This document shows positions 23,364 to 32,428 of a DNA stretch of 64,000 nt, in pieces; within the stretch, counting starts at the first letter, position 1; every line of letters starts with the position of its first letter. The position numbers and the translations under genes were made by a program. This DNA is from Streptomyces zinciresistens K42. Its GTDB lineage: Bacteria > Actinomycetota > Actinomycetes > Streptomycetales > Streptomycetaceae. Below the pieces are notes generated by a model. It had not been told where the DNA came from and made no database searches. It was given only the letters and a program-made list of their open reading frames with translations. The stretch spans positions 1 through 64,000 of the forward strand of contig NZ_AGBF01000008.1 in assembly GCF_000225525.1 (NCBI RefSeq), written 5' to 3'.

Positions 23364-24899
23364 TCACAGCGCCGGTTCGAGGAACCCCTGTTCGACCAGC
23401 AGCCGGATCTGGGCGGGCGTACGGTCGCGCAGCAGCACCGGGTCCTCGCCCGTCAGCTGGGCGATCGCGTCGAGGATGCGGCCGGCGCTCAGCGTGCCGT
23501 CGCACACCCCGGCGAAGCCCGCGCCGACCGTGTCGACCTGGGTGGCCCGGCGCATGCCGCGGTGCTGGCGCAGCACCACGTGTTCCGGGTCCTCGGCGCC
23601 GGGCAGCCCGATCTGCTCCTGCACCACCTCGGCGGCGAGCCGGAAGTGGTCCTCCAGCAGCGCCGCGTCGTCACGGGCGCGCAGGTAGTCGAGCCGCCGG
23701 AAGTGCGCCCGCACGGTGTCGCCGAGCGGCTGCTCCACCGGGTGCGGCCACTCCTCCACCGTGATCGAGGGCACCGCCCCGGACGCCTTGCGCAGGGTGA
23801 TCCAGCCGAAGCCGACGGCCTTGGCCTTGCGCGCCTCGAACTCGTCCAGCCACGCGTCGTAGCGCGCCTGGTAGCCCGCCGCGTCGCCCCGGTGGTCACC
23901 GGCGTCCCTGAGCCACAGTTCGGCGTACTGCGCGACGTCCTGCACCTCGCGCTGCACGATCCACGCGTCGCAGCCGCGCGGCACCCACGACCGCAGCCGG
24001 TCCTGCCAGTCCTCGCCCGCCACGTGCTGCCAGTTGGCGAGGAACTGCGCGAACCCGCCCTCGTTCAGGCGCTCCCCCGCGCCCTGCACGACGGCCCGGC
24101 ACAGGTCGTCGCCGCCCATCCCGCCGTCGCGGTACGTCAGCCGCGCGCCCGGCGAGATCACGAAGGGCGGGTTCGACACGATGAGGTCGTACGTCTCGCC
24201 GCGCTTGAGCGGCTCGAACAGCGAGCCCTCCCGCAGATCCGCCGCCGGCGCGCCGGACAGCGCGAGGGTGAGCGCGGTGATGTGCAGCGCGCGGGGGTTG
24301 AGGTCGGTCGCCGTCACGCGCGTGGCGTGCCGGGCGGCGTGCAGCGCCTGGATGCCCGAGCCGGTGCCGAGGTCCAGGGCCGAGGCGACGGGCGTACGGA
24401 CGGTGATGCCGGCGAGGGTCGTGGAGGCGCCGCCGACCCCGAGGACGACGGCGGCGTCCGCCGGCCCGCCCCGGCCGCCGATCCCGCCGGCGCCGCCGAC
24501 CGCGCAGCCCAGGTCGGAGACGATGAACCAGTCCTCGCCGCCGGGCCCGCCGTACGGCCGCACGTCCACCGCCGCGGCGACGTCGGCGCCGGCCCGGACC
24601 AGCCAGCCGCTGTCCAGGCAGGCGTCCAGGGGCAGGACGTCCGCCACGCGCGCGTGCGGCACCGGCTGCTGCAACAGGAACAGCCGTACGAGCGCTTCCA
24701 GCGGGGTGTCGCCACGGGTGGCCCGGAGCGCGGGCACGGTCTCGCTGCGGGCGAGCGCAGCGTACGCGGGCGCGCCGAGGAGTTCGAGCAGTCCGTCGGC
24801 GGTGAAGGCGGCCCCGAGCAGGGCCTCCCGCAGCCGGGCGGCGACATCGGTGCGGTCGGTGGCGGGCAGGTCCGGCAGGCTGGAGTCACTCACGTACAT
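23364..24899 (-). CDS. SAM-dependent methyltransferase with NPPF motif (N5-glutamine/adenine MTase-like)
   Basis: A 511-residue protein. A winged-helix-like N-terminal region (residues 1-150) precedes a class I methyltransferase core. The core has motif I SALDLGTGSGIQALHAARHA, an acidic end of strand 2 in VTATDLNPRALHITALTLAL, and the catalytic motif IV DLIVSNPPFVISPGA. NPPF-type motif IV is typical of HemK/PrmC-like enzymes and N6-adenine methyltransferases that act on planar NH2 groups; the substrate cannot be told from sequence. A C-terminal domain of about 150 residues (from FGWITLRKASGAVPSITVEE) is characteristic of this actinobacterial subfamily. The ATG at 24899 was taken; a GTG six bases further in (24893) is equally plausible. 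It has no operon partner. Confidence 0.85.
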   Translation of the reverse strand: MYVSDSSLPDLPATDRTDVAARLREALLGAAFTADGLLELLGAPAYAALARSETVPALRATRGDTPLEALVRLFLLQQPVPHARVADVLPLDACLDSGWLVRAGADVAAAVDVRPYGGPGGEDWFIVSDLGCAVGGAGGIGGRGGPADAAVVLGVGGASTTLAGITVRTPVASALDLGTGSGIQALHAARHATRVTATDLNPRALHITALTLALSGAPAADLREGSLFEPLKRGETYDLIVSNPPFVISPGARLTYRDGGMGGDDLCRAVVQGAGERLNEGGFAQFLANWQHVAGEDWQDRLRSWVPRGCDAWIVQREVQDVAQYAELWLRDAGDHRGDAAGYQARYDAWLDEFEARKAKAVGFGWITLRKASGAVPSITVEEWPHPVEQPLGDTVRAHFRRLDYLRARDDAALLEDHFRLAAEVVQEQIGLPGAEDPEHVVLRQHRGMRRATQVDTVGAGFAGVCDGTLSAGRILDAIAQLTGEDPVLLRDRTPAQIRLLVEQGFLEPAL

Positions 24900-24944
24900 A
24901 TTGTGACCCGCCGCGGACGCCGCCCGCCCCGCCGGGCGCCGGAC

Positions 24945-25535
24945 TCAGCCGCCGGCGCCCGCCCCGGAGCCCGGGGCCGCGACCTGCTTGCAGCCCTGCT
25001 GCTTCAGGAGCGCGTCCTTGGTGCCGCCGCTGGCCTCCAGGTTCTTCAGCGCGTCGAGCGCGGTCTTGCGCTGGCTCACCAGGTCCCGCATCTCCTCGCC
25101 GACCTTGCGCAGGCCGGTGGCGAACTCACCCTGGTCCTTGGTGTTCAGTTCGTCCGTCTGCTTCTTCAGCTCGGCGTACTTCACGGAGACCGCGGTCAGC
25201 TTGGCTATCGCGTCCTGCTGCTGCTTGGCGCCCTCCTTCTCGCCGGGAGGCGCTCCGGCGTCCTTGAGGAGCGTGGCGCGCGCCTTGAAGCCGTCGGAGA
25301 GATCCTGGAACGCCTTGGCGTCGATCTGCTGCAGTTCCTTGGGCGGGCTGTCCTTGGCCGCCTTCGTGATCGCGGCGTCGGCTGCCGCGATCTTCGCGTT
25401 CTGGGCCGGGGCCGTGTCGCAGATCTTCTTGGCCCAGGCGTCCAGCTCGGGGTTGCCCGCGTCGCTGCTGCATCCCGTCAGCGCCAGTGCCAGTACCGCA
25501 CCGCCGGACAGCGCGGCCGTGAGCTTCTTGTTCAC
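24945..25535 (-). CDS. Small secreted lipoprotein
   Basis: A 196-residue protein with signal peptide MNKKLTAALSGGAVLALALT and lipobox LTGC, so Cys 22 would be lipidated and the protein anchored outside the membrane. The mature part is a largely helical, charged domain (SVKYAELKKQTDELNTKDQG) with a cysteine near each end (CDTAPAQ and QGCKQV) that may form a disulfide. The protein ends in a Gly/Ala tail. Start is GTG 25535 after GGAAGGGACC. No enzymatic motif is visible; I do not recognise the function. It is monocistronic and shares direction with hppA upstream. Confidence 0.8.
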   Translation of the reverse strand: MNKKLTAALSGGAVLALALTGCSSDAGNPELDAWAKKICDTAPAQNAKIAAADAAITKAAKDSPPKELQQIDAKAFQDLSDGFKARATLLKDAGAPPGEKEGAKQQQDAIAKLTAVSVKYAELKKQTDELNTKDQGEFATGLRKVGEEMRDLVSQRKTALDALKNLEASGGTKDALLKQQGCKQVAAPGSGAGAGG

Positions 25536-25680
25536 CGGTTTGGTCCCTTCCGTGGCTCTCGGCCACGGGACCCTACACGCCGGACGGGACGCCGCAGAGC
25601 GACCGATGCGGCTTTATTACCTTTCCTCGCCCTTTGCCTCATGTGAGACAAGCGTCACGGGCCGGGGCGCGAACAAGTGC

Positions 25681-25724
25681 GGGGCGGGCGGCCGGCACGT
25701 CGATGCGCGCCGTCCGCCCGCCCC
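25681..25724 (-). terminator. Terminator hairpin downstream of hppA
   Basis: An 11-bp GC-only inverted repeat, arms 25681-25691 and 25714-25724, lies 26 bp beyond the hppA stop. Confidence 0.65.
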
Positions 25725-25749
25725 GTGGGCCGGGCCGTCGGGAGACCGC

Positions 25750-28155
25750 CTACGAGACCACCGCGGGGTCCGCCGGCTTGGCCACCCTCTCGGCGTTGCC
25801 TTCGTCACCCATGGTGATCCCGCGCCGCTTGGAGATGTACACGGCACCCACGATCACCAGGAGCGAGGCGACGGCGATGAGCACGCGCACCGCGACGCTC
25901 TTGTCCTCGCCGTAGCTGAACTGGATGACCGCGGGCGCGATGAGCAGCGCGACGAGGTTCATCACCTTCAGCAGCGGGTTGATGGCGGGTCCCGCGGTGT
26001 CCTTGAAGGGGTCGCCGACCGTGTCGCCGATCACCGTCGCGGCGTGGGCCTCGCTGCCCTTGCCGCCGTGGTGGCCGTCCTCGACGAGCTTCTTGGCGTT
26101 GTCCCAGGCGCCGCCGGAGTTGGCGAGGAAGACCGCCATCAGCGTGCCGGTGCCGATCGCACCCGCCAGGAAGGCGCCGAGCGCGCCGACGCCGAGTGTG
26201 AACCCGATGAAGATCGGCGCCATCACGGCGAGCAGACCGGGCGTGGTGAGCTCGCGCAGGGCGTCCCTGGTGCAGATGTCCACGACCTTGCCGTACTCCG
26301 GCTTCTCCGTGTAGTCCATGATCCCGGGGCGCTCGCGGAACTGCCGCCGCACCTCGTAGACCACGGCGCCCGCCGAACGCGACACGGCGTTGATCGCGAG
26401 CCCCGAGAAGAGGAAGACGACCGCCGCGCCCGCGACGAGGCCGACCAGGTTGTTGGGCTGCGAGATGTCCATCATCAGGCTCATCGGCGCGCCGTCCCCG
26501 CTGAGCTTCTCGCCCACGTCCCGCGCGCCGGTGGTGATGGCGTCGCGGTACGACCCGAAGAGCGCCGCCGCCGCGAGGACGGCGGTGGCGATGGCGATGC
26601 CCTTGGTGATGGCCTTGGTGGTGTTGCCGACCGCGTCCAGGTTCGTGAGCACCTGGGCTCCGGCGCCCTCGACGTCGCCGGACATCTCGGCGATGCCCTG
26701 CGCGTTGTCGGAGACCGGGCCGAAGGTGTCCATCGCCACGATCACGCCGACCGTGGTGAGCAGGCCCGTGCCGGCCAGCGCCACCGCGAACAGCGCGAGC
26801 ATGATCGACGTACCGCCGAGCAGGAACGCCCCGTAGACGCCGAGGCCGATCAGCAGCGCCGTGTAGACGGCCGACTCCAGGCCGACGGAGATGCCGGCGA
26901 GGACGACGGTCGCGGGGCCGGTCAGCGAGGTCTTGCCGATGTCCCGGACGGGGCGCCGGTTGGTCTCGGTGAAGTAGCCGGTCAACTGCTGGATGACGGC
27001 GGCGAGCAGGATGCCGATGCCCACGGCGACGAGCGCGAGGATCCGCGGGTCGCCGCTCTTGGCCGCGATGGCGGTGTCGGTGAGGCCGTCGAGGTCGGCG
27101 TACGAGGAGGGCAGATAGGCGAAGACCGCGATCGCGACGAGCACGATCGAGATCACCGCGGAGATGAAGAACCCGCGGTTGATCGCGGTCATCCCGCTGC
27201 GGTCGGACCGGCGCGGGGCCACCGCGAAGATGCCGATCATGGCGGTGACCACACCGATCGCGGGGACGATCAGCGGGAAGGCGAGCCCGGAGTCGCCGAA
27301 GGCGGCCGTTCCGAGGATCAGCGCGGCGACCAGGGTCACCGCGTACGACTCGAAGAGGTCGGCCGCCATGCCCGCGCAGTCGCCGACGTTGTCGCCCACG
27401 TTGTCGGCGATGGTCGCGGCATTGCGCGGATCGTCCTCCGGAATGCCCTGCTCGACCTTGCCGACCAGGTCGGCGCCGACGTCGGCGGCCTTGGTGAAGA
27501 TGCCGCCACCGACGCGCATGAACATCGCGATCAGCGCGGCGCCGAGACCGAACCCTTCGAGCACCTTCGGCGCGTCGGCCGCGTACACGAGCACTACACA
27601 CGAGGCGCCGAGCAGACCGAGCCCCACCGTGAACATGCCGACGACGCCACCGGTACGGAAAGCGATCTTCATGGCTTTGTGCGAGACGGCGGTGAGATCC
27701 TTTTCCGGCTCACCTTCCGCGGGAGTCGCTTCCCGGGCGGCCGCGGCGACCCGCACATTGCTGCGCACGGCGAGCCACATGCCGATATAGCCGGTGGCCG
27801 CCGAGAACGCGGCGCCGATCAGGAAGAACACCGATCGGCCGATGCGCTGATTCCAGTCGTCCGCGGGCAGGAGCATGAGCAGGAAGAACACGACGACGGC
27901 GAATACGCCGAGGGTGCGCAACTGCCGGGCCAGATAGGCGTTGGCGCCTTCCTGGACCGCCGCCGCGATCTTCTTCATGCTGTCGGTGCCCTCGCCCGCC
28001 GCGAGCACCTGGCGCACCAGGACACCGGCGACCACGAGTGCCGCCAGGGCGACGACCCCGATCACGCTGATGATGATCCGGTTGTCGTCCGTCAGTACCG
28101 CGGCCGCGAGGGTTGTGGGCTGGTCCAGCTGATGAGGGGTAGGAAGCCCCGCCAT
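25750..28155 (-). CDS. hppA: Proton-translocating membrane pyrophosphatase, K+-independent type
   Basis: An 801-residue, about 16-helix membrane protein that couples pyrophosphate hydrolysis to proton export. The substrate motif DVGADLVGKVEQGIPEDDPRN lies near residue 222 and DNVGDNVGDCAGMAADLFES follows. A second acidic motif DNAQGIAEMS and a third (GDTVGDPFKDTAGPAINPLL) complete the active site. Near residue 513 it reads VGNTTKAITKG, with Lys where K+-dependent enzymes have Ala, so it should be K+-independent. Start ATG 28155 has a textbook AAGGAGGACGA site. A -10 box TAGAAT lies 43-48 bp upstream. The gene stands alone, flanked by terminators. The role (pyrophosphate removal and proton-motive force) is from the family. 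Confidence 0.95.
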   Translation of the reverse strand: MAGLPTPHQLDQPTTLAAAVLTDDNRIIISVIGVVALAALVVAGVLVRQVLAAGEGTDSMKKIAAAVQEGANAYLARQLRTLGVFAVVVFFLLMLLPADDWNQRIGRSVFFLIGAAFSAATGYIGMWLAVRSNVRVAAAAREATPAEGEPEKDLTAVSHKAMKIAFRTGGVVGMFTVGLGLLGASCVVLVYAADAPKVLEGFGLGAALIAMFMRVGGGIFTKAADVGADLVGKVEQGIPEDDPRNAATIADNVGDNVGDCAGMAADLFESYAVTLVAALILGTAAFGDSGLAFPLIVPAIGVVTAMIGIFAVAPRRSDRSGMTAINRGFFISAVISIVLVAIAVFAYLPSSYADLDGLTDTAIAAKSGDPRILALVAVGIGILLAAVIQQLTGYFTETNRRPVRDIGKTSLTGPATVVLAGISVGLESAVYTALLIGLGVYGAFLLGGTSIMLALFAVALAGTGLLTTVGVIVAMDTFGPVSDNAQGIAEMSGDVEGAGAQVLTNLDAVGNTTKAITKGIAIATAVLAAAALFGSYRDAITTGARDVGEKLSGDGAPMSLMMDISQPNNLVGLVAGAAVVFLFSGLAINAVSRSAGAVVYEVRRQFRERPGIMDYTEKPEYGKVVDICTRDALRELTTPGLLAVMAPIFIGFTLGVGALGAFLAGAIGTGTLMAVFLANSGGAWDNAKKLVEDGHHGGKGSEAHAATVIGDTVGDPFKDTAGPAINPLLKVMNLVALLIAPAVIQFSYGEDKSVAVRVLIAVASLLVIVGAVYISKRRGITMGDEGNAERVAKPADPAVVS

Positions 28156-28197
28156 TCGTCCTCCTTGACGCTTGGGCTGAGCTCAAGATGTGGACGG

Positions 28198-28203
28198 ATT
28201 CTA
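28198..28203 (-). promoter_or_regulatory. -10 element of the hppA promoter
   Basis: TAGAAT on the minus strand, a consensus vegetative -10 sequence, lies 42 bp before the hppA ATG. The region upstream is the most A/T-rich patch nearby (TGATCAAAAC), but a -35 with ideal spacing is not clear. Confidence 0.5.
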
Positions 28204-28678
28204 GGTACCGGAACCTGATCAAAACAGAGCGCGGTAAACGGAATTGGCCTTCACTTGCCGTTCAGCAAATGATCGACGTCAAGCCAGGGAACCCGAAAGT
28301 GCTAATGCCCTGAAACCATTGACCCTCCGATTGTGCCTTGATCAGATGATGGAGAGCTTGATCAATGATCAGAGGAATCCGATCGTGAATTCATTCACGA
28401 ATTCCGGGGAGGGTGGGCGCGCGGAGGGTCGGGGTCGGGAGACCGAGGCCGGGCGAACCGGAGATCCGGGGATCGTCGCGGCTCCCCGGCACGACCGCGC
28501 GGCCCTGGGCGGGGGTGGGGGCGTGGGCCCCTGGGCAGCGTGAGGGGGGCGCTGCGGGGGCCAGGGGGTGCCGGGGAGCGCCGGAGGGAGTGGGAGGGGG
28601 GTGCGGGCCTGCGGGCCTGCGAGCCTGCGGCGATGGCCCCTCCCCGGTGCCGCGGCGGCTCCGCGTGCCGCATGAATG
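28204..28678. other. Gene-free stretch upstream of hppA
   Basis: About 475 bp with no supported gene. An A/T-rich half (28230-28400) contains an imperfect palindrome GTGAATTCATTCACGAATTC at about 28384-28403 that could be an operator. The other half is extremely G-rich (28400-28620) without codon periodicity. Confidence 0.45.
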
Positions 28679-28713
28679 CCCGAAGGGGCCCTGCCGAGCA
28701 GGGCCCCTTCGGG
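28679..28713 (-). terminator. Terminator of the bldG operon
   Basis: A perfect 16-bp stem (arms 28679-28694 and 28698-28713) with a 3-base loop, 24 bp past the stop of the anti-sigma gene. Confidence 0.85.
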
Positions 28714-28736
28714 AAGAGATGTGCGGGTACGGCCGT

Positions 28737-29177
28737 TCAGGGAAGGACGACGGCCGGCGGGGTGGTGGGCCAGGTCATACGGATCAGCCCGCCGTGCTCC
28801 CCCGAGGAGACCTCCACGTCGTCCACGAGGCCGCTGATGACCGCGAGGCCCATCTCGTCCTCCTCGGCCTCGGCCTCGGCCTCCGCCTCGCCCCCGTCGC
28901 CGGACGGCCCCGCGCCGGGAACGGCACGCGGCGCCTCGTCGCCGACCTCGATGGAGAACTGCTTCTCCTCCTCGATCAGCGCGACCTTCACCGGCGCCGT
29001 GATGCCGACGCTCCGGTGCAGCCCGACGGCACGGCTGCACGCCTCGCCGACGGCGAGCCTGACCTCGTCGAGGACGGCCTCGTCCACTCCGGCCCTGCGC
29101 GCCACCGCTGCCGCCACCAGTCGGGCGGTCCTGACGTGCTCGGGCAGCGCGCTGAAGCGGAGTTCAACGGTGGCCAT
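28737..29177 (-). CDS. Anti-sigma factor / serine kinase-like ATPase downstream of bldG
   Basis: A 146-residue protein with a degenerate HATPase_c (SpoIIAB/RsbW-like) fold: MATVELRFSALPEHVRTARL, the N-box LDEVRLAVGEACSRAVGLHR, and a G1-like DEMGLAVISGLVDDVEVS. An unusual acidic insert (GEAEAEAEAEEDE) sits just before the ATP-lid. By position it is the orthologue of SCO3548 (ApgA), the anti-sigma protein co-transcribed with bldG. Its likely partners are the BldG anti-anti-sigma factor and a SigB-type sigma factor. Start ATG 29177 has a GAGGGGGATGC site. It is the second and last gene of the bldG operon, followed by a strong terminator. Confidence 0.88.
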   Translation of the reverse strand: MATVELRFSALPEHVRTARLVAAAVARRAGVDEAVLDEVRLAVGEACSRAVGLHRSVGITAPVKVALIEEEKQFSIEVGDEAPRAVPGAGPSGDGGEAEAEAEAEEDEMGLAVISGLVDDVEVSSGEHGGLIRMTWPTTPPAVVLP

Positions 29178-29297
29178 GCATCCCCCTCGCGACTTCGGGC
29201 GTGCGGTCGGGGGGACCGGGCACCGAAGGCCCCGGTCCCCCGGCTGTTCCACTTCTGCCGCCCCGGACCCGCCTCGCGACGGGCCAGGGAGCGGTGA

Positions 29298-29639
29298 TCA
29301 GTCGGTCGCCGCCACCGCTTCCTCGACCGAGGTGTGGATCGGGAACACCTTGGTGAGGCTGGTGATGCGGAAGATCTTCAGAATGCGCTCCTGGTTGCAC
29401 ACCAGGCGCAGGGAGCCCTCATGGGCTCGCACCCGCTTCAGGCCGCCGACCAGCACGCCGAGACCGGTGGAGTCGAGGAAGTCCACGCCCTCCATGTCTA
29501 CGACGAGGTGGAAACTCCCGTCGTTCACCAGCTCGACCAACTGCTCGCGCAGCTTGGGCGCGGTATATACGTCGATTTCGCCACCGACCTCGACGACCGT
29601 ACGATCGCCGACGGTACGGGTCGACAGGGACAGGTCCAC
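29298..29639 (-). CDS. bldG: Anti-anti-sigma factor BldG
   Basis: A 113-residue STAS-domain protein, [20 protein letters not shown] then [18 protein letters not shown], with the phosphorylation loop [19 protein letters not shown]. Ser57 is the conserved phospho-acceptor. In S. coelicolor BldG is required for aerial mycelium formation and antibiotic production; unphosphorylated BldG binds anti-sigma factors and frees sigma. GTG 29639 follows a strong GGAGGATCC site. The downstream kinase-like gene is in the same operon, and a helicase gene diverges only 83 bp away, so the bldG promoter must overlap the 5' region of that gene. Confidence 0.96.
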   Translation of the reverse strand: MDLSLSTRTVGDRTVVEVGGEIDVYTAPKLREQLVELVNDGSFHLVVDMEGVDFLDSTGLGVLVGGLKRVRAHEGSLRLVCNQERILKIFRITSLTKVFPIHTSVEEAVAATD

Positions 29640-29722
29640 GGATCCTCCAGCACCTTGCTATCGAGCGGTCGCCCCCTAGGGACACCTCGGCTTGCAGCCC
29701 CCAGGTCGGTTCGCCAGCCGCG

Positions 29723-32428
29723 ATGGCATTCAATCACTTACGGGCGGGCGTGCACGACGCCTTGGTCCCATTGTCCGTCACGCCAGTGACACACTCGGTG
29801 CCGATGGCCAAGAATCTGCGATCCGATCGCACCCCGACGGGCCCCGTCTCCCGGGTGGATCCGGGCACGGTGCTCGACCGGCTGGCCTCGGGGCCGGACC
29901 GGGCTTCGCGCATCACTCATACGGAGCATGTGCCCCCACGTGAGGGCCGCCATGCCGTCTGGCCGGACCGGATCCGGGCCGAGGTCGTCGCCGCGGTGCA
30001 GAAGGCCGGAATCGATCACCCCTGGGCCCACCAGGCACGCGCCGCCGAACACGCGCTGGACGGCGAGTCCGTCGTCGTCGCCACCGGCACCGCCTCCGGC
30101 AAGTCCCTCGCCTACCTCGTGCCGGTCCTCTCGACGCTCCTGGACGGCGCCGAGGCGCCGAACGGACGCGGCGCCACCGCCCTCTACCTGGCGCCGACCA
30201 AGGCCCTCGCTGCGGACCAGTGCCGCTCGGTGAAGGAACTTTCACAACCGTTGGGCCATTCGGTGCGTCCCGCCGTCTACGACGGCGACACTCCGTTCGA
30301 AGAACGCGAGTGGGTCCGCCAGTACGCCACCTACGTGCTCACCAACCCCGACATGCTGCACCGCGGCATCCTCCCGTCCCACCCCCGCTGGTCGTCGTTC
30401 CTGAAGGCGCTGAAGTACGTCGTCATCGACGAGTGCCACACCTACCGCGGCGTCTTCGGCTCCCATGTCGCCCAGGTGCTGCGGCGCCTGCGCCGCCTGT
30501 GCGCCCGCTACGGCGCCTCCCCCGTCTTCCTGCTGGCCTCGGCCACCGCCGCCGACCCCGCGGTCGCCGGGCGCCGGCTCACGGGCCTGCCGGTGGTGGA
30601 GGTCGCCGACGACGCCTCCCCGCGCGGGGAGCTGGTCTTCGCCCTCTGGGAGCCCCCGCTCACCGAACTCCAGGGAGAGAAGGGCGCACCTGTGCGCCGC
30701 ACCGCCACCGCCGAGACCGCGGACCTGCTCACCGACCTGGCCGTGCAGGGCGTGCGCTCCGTCGCCTTCGTCCGCTCCCGCCGCGGCGCCGAGCTGATCT
30801 CCGTCATCGCGCAGGAGCGGCTCGCCGCGGTAGACCGCTCCCTCGCCCGGCGTGTCGCGGCCTACCGCGGCGGATATCTCCCCGAGGAGCGCCGCGCCCT
30901 GGAACAGGCCCTGCACTCCGGCGAACTCCTCGGCCTCTCCGCCACCACCGCCCTGGAACTGGGCATCGACGTCTCCGGCCTGGACGCCGTCCTCATCTCC
31001 GGCTACCCGGGCACCCGCGCGTCCCTGTGGCAGCAGGCCGGGCGCGCCGGACGCTCCGGCCAGGGCGCCCTCGCCGTCCTCGTCGCCCGGGACGACCCCC
31101 TGGACACCTATCTCGTCCACCACCCCGAGGCCCTGTTCGACCAGCCGGTGGAGTCGACCGTCCTGGACCCCGACAACCCGTACGTCCTCGCGCCCCACCT
31201 GTGCGCGGCCGCCGCCGAGATCCCGCTGACGGAGGAGGACCTGCCCCTCTTCGGCCCGGCGGCCGAGGGGCTTCTGCCGCAGCTGGAGGCCGCCAGGCTG
31301 CTGCGCCGCCGCACCCGGGGCTGGCACTGGACCCGCCGTGAACGCGCCGCCGACCTCACCGACATCCGCGGTGGTGGAGGCCGCCCGGTCCAGATCGTCG
31401 AGGCGGGGACGGGCCGGCTGCTCGGCACGGTCGACGCCGGCGCCGCCCACGGCAGCGTGCACGAGGGCGCGGTCCATCTGCACCAGGGCCGCACCTATCT
31501 CGTGCGCTCGCTCGACCTGGAGGACTCCGTCGCCCTCGTCGAACAGGCGTCCCCGTCCTACTCCACCGTCGCCCGCGACACGACGGCCATCTCCGTACTG
31601 GAGACCGACACCGAGGTCCCCTGGGGCGACGGCCGCCTGTGCTACGGCTCCGTCGAGGTCACCAACCAGGTCGTCTCCTTCCTGCGCCGACGGCTGATCA
31701 CGGGCGAAGTCCTCGGCGAGACCAAGCTCGACCTCCCTCCTCGTACGCTGCGCACGCGCGCGGTGTGGTGGACCGTCACCGAGGACCAACTCGACGAGGC
31801 CCGGATCAACCCGGAGATCCTCGGCGGCGCGCTGCACGCCGCCGAGCACGCCTCGATCGGCCTGCTGCCCCTGTTCGCGACGTGCGACCGATGGGACATC
31901 GGCGGTGTGTCGGTCCCGCTCCACCCCGACACGCTGCTCCCCACGGTCTTCGTCTACGACGGCCACCCCGGCGGCGCGGGCTTCGCCGAGCGCGCCTTCC
32001 ACACGGCCCGCGCCTGGCTCACCGCGACCCGCGAGGCCATCGCCTCCTGCGAGTGCGAGGCGGGCTGCCCGTCCTGCATCCAGTCCCCCAAGTGCGGCAA
32101 CGGCAACGACCCCCTGCACAAGCGGGGAGCGGTACGCCTCCTCACCACACTGCTGCGGGGCGCGCCGGGAGAGACGGAGGGGGCGCCGACGACACAGGGA
32201 GCCAACTCGGTGGCGGAGGAGCCCGGTGACGGGGCTGTGGTCGTGGCCGTGGCCGGTGAGCCTGATGGCGGGCCGGTGGCGGCGGATTCGTCAGGCTCAG
32301 CGGGCTCAGCGGGCTCAGCGGGCTCAGCGGGCTCAGCGGGCTCAGCGGGCTCAGCGGGCTCAGCGGGCGATCATGGGTCGCGCGGAGCTGATGCCGGTCT
32401 GTCCGCCTCCGGTGGGGCGAGCGGCTGA
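29723..32428 (+). CDS. DEAH-like helicase of the MrfA/YprA type with C-terminal zinc-binding DUF1998 domain
   Basis: A 901-residue superfamily 2 helicase. Motif I is VVVATGTASGKSLAYLVPV near residue 120, then ALYLAPTKALAADQ, the DECH box VVIDECHTYRGVFG near residue 235, LLASATAADP (motif III), and motif VI SLWQQAGRAGRSGQGA. The C-terminal metal site CECEAGCPSCIQSPKC is near residue 774. This is the architecture of MrfA/YprA-type helicases, known in Bacillus for repair of mitomycin C damage. The next genes form the Tad cluster, a neighbourhood conserved across actinobacteria. A tail of Ser-Ala-Gly repeats (GSAGSAGSAG) comes from a 9-bp tandem repeat. ATG 29723 is taken as the start; ATG 29804 is an alternative, as neither has a good ribosome-binding site. 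Its 3' end overlaps the convergent TadE-like gene by 58 bp. Confidence 0.9.
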   Translation: MAFNHLRAGVHDALVPLSVTPVTHSVPMAKNLRSDRTPTGPVSRVDPGTVLDRLASGPDRASRITHTEHVPPREGRHAVWPDRIRAEVVAAVQKAGIDHPWAHQARAAEHALDGESVVVATGTASGKSLAYLVPVLSTLLDGAEAPNGRGATALYLAPTKALAADQCRSVKELSQPLGHSVRPAVYDGDTPFEEREWVRQYATYVLTNPDMLHRGILPSHPRWSSFLKALKYVVIDECHTYRGVFGSHVAQVLRRLRRLCARYGASPVFLLASATAADPAVAGRRLTGLPVVEVADDASPRGELVFALWEPPLTELQGEKGAPVRRTATAETADLLTDLAVQGVRSVAFVRSRRGAELISVIAQERLAAVDRSLARRVAAYRGGYLPEERRALEQALHSGELLGLSATTALELGIDVSGLDAVLISGYPGTRASLWQQAGRAGRSGQGALAVLVARDDPLDTYLVHHPEALFDQPVESTVLDPDNPYVLAPHLCAAAAEIPLTEEDLPLFGPAAEGLLPQLEAARLLRRRTRGWHWTRRERAADLTDIRGGGGRPVQIVEAGTGRLLGTVDAGAAHGSVHEGAVHLHQGRTYLVRSLDLEDSVALVEQASPSYSTVARDTTAISVLETDTEVPWGDGRLCYGSVEVTNQVVSFLRRRLITGEVLGETKLDLPPRTLRTRAVWWTVTEDQLDEARINPEILGGALHAAEHASIGLLPLFATCDRWDIGGVSVPLHPDTLLPTVFVYDGHPGGAGFAERAFHTARAWLTATREAIASCECEAGCPSCIQSPKCGNGNDPLHKRGAVRLLTTLLRGAPGETEGAPTTQGANSVAEEPGDGAVVVAVAGEPDGGPVAADSSGSAGSAGSAGSAGSAGSAGSAGSAGDHGSRGADAGLSASGGASG
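32294..32368 (+). repeat. 9-bp tandem repeat (GGCTCAGCG) in the helicase gene tail
   Basis: Eight consecutive GGCTCAGCG units, in frame, encoding Gly-Ser-Ala triplets at the helicase C-terminus. Because the unit is a multiple of three, copy number can change without breaking the frame. The 3' end of the convergent gene starts just after it. Confidence 0.9.

Noticed and set aside
28244..28543. A plus-strand 99-codon frame upstream of hppA
   Set aside because: Runs through an A/T-rich promoter zone and a G-rich low-complexity zone without consistent codon usage.
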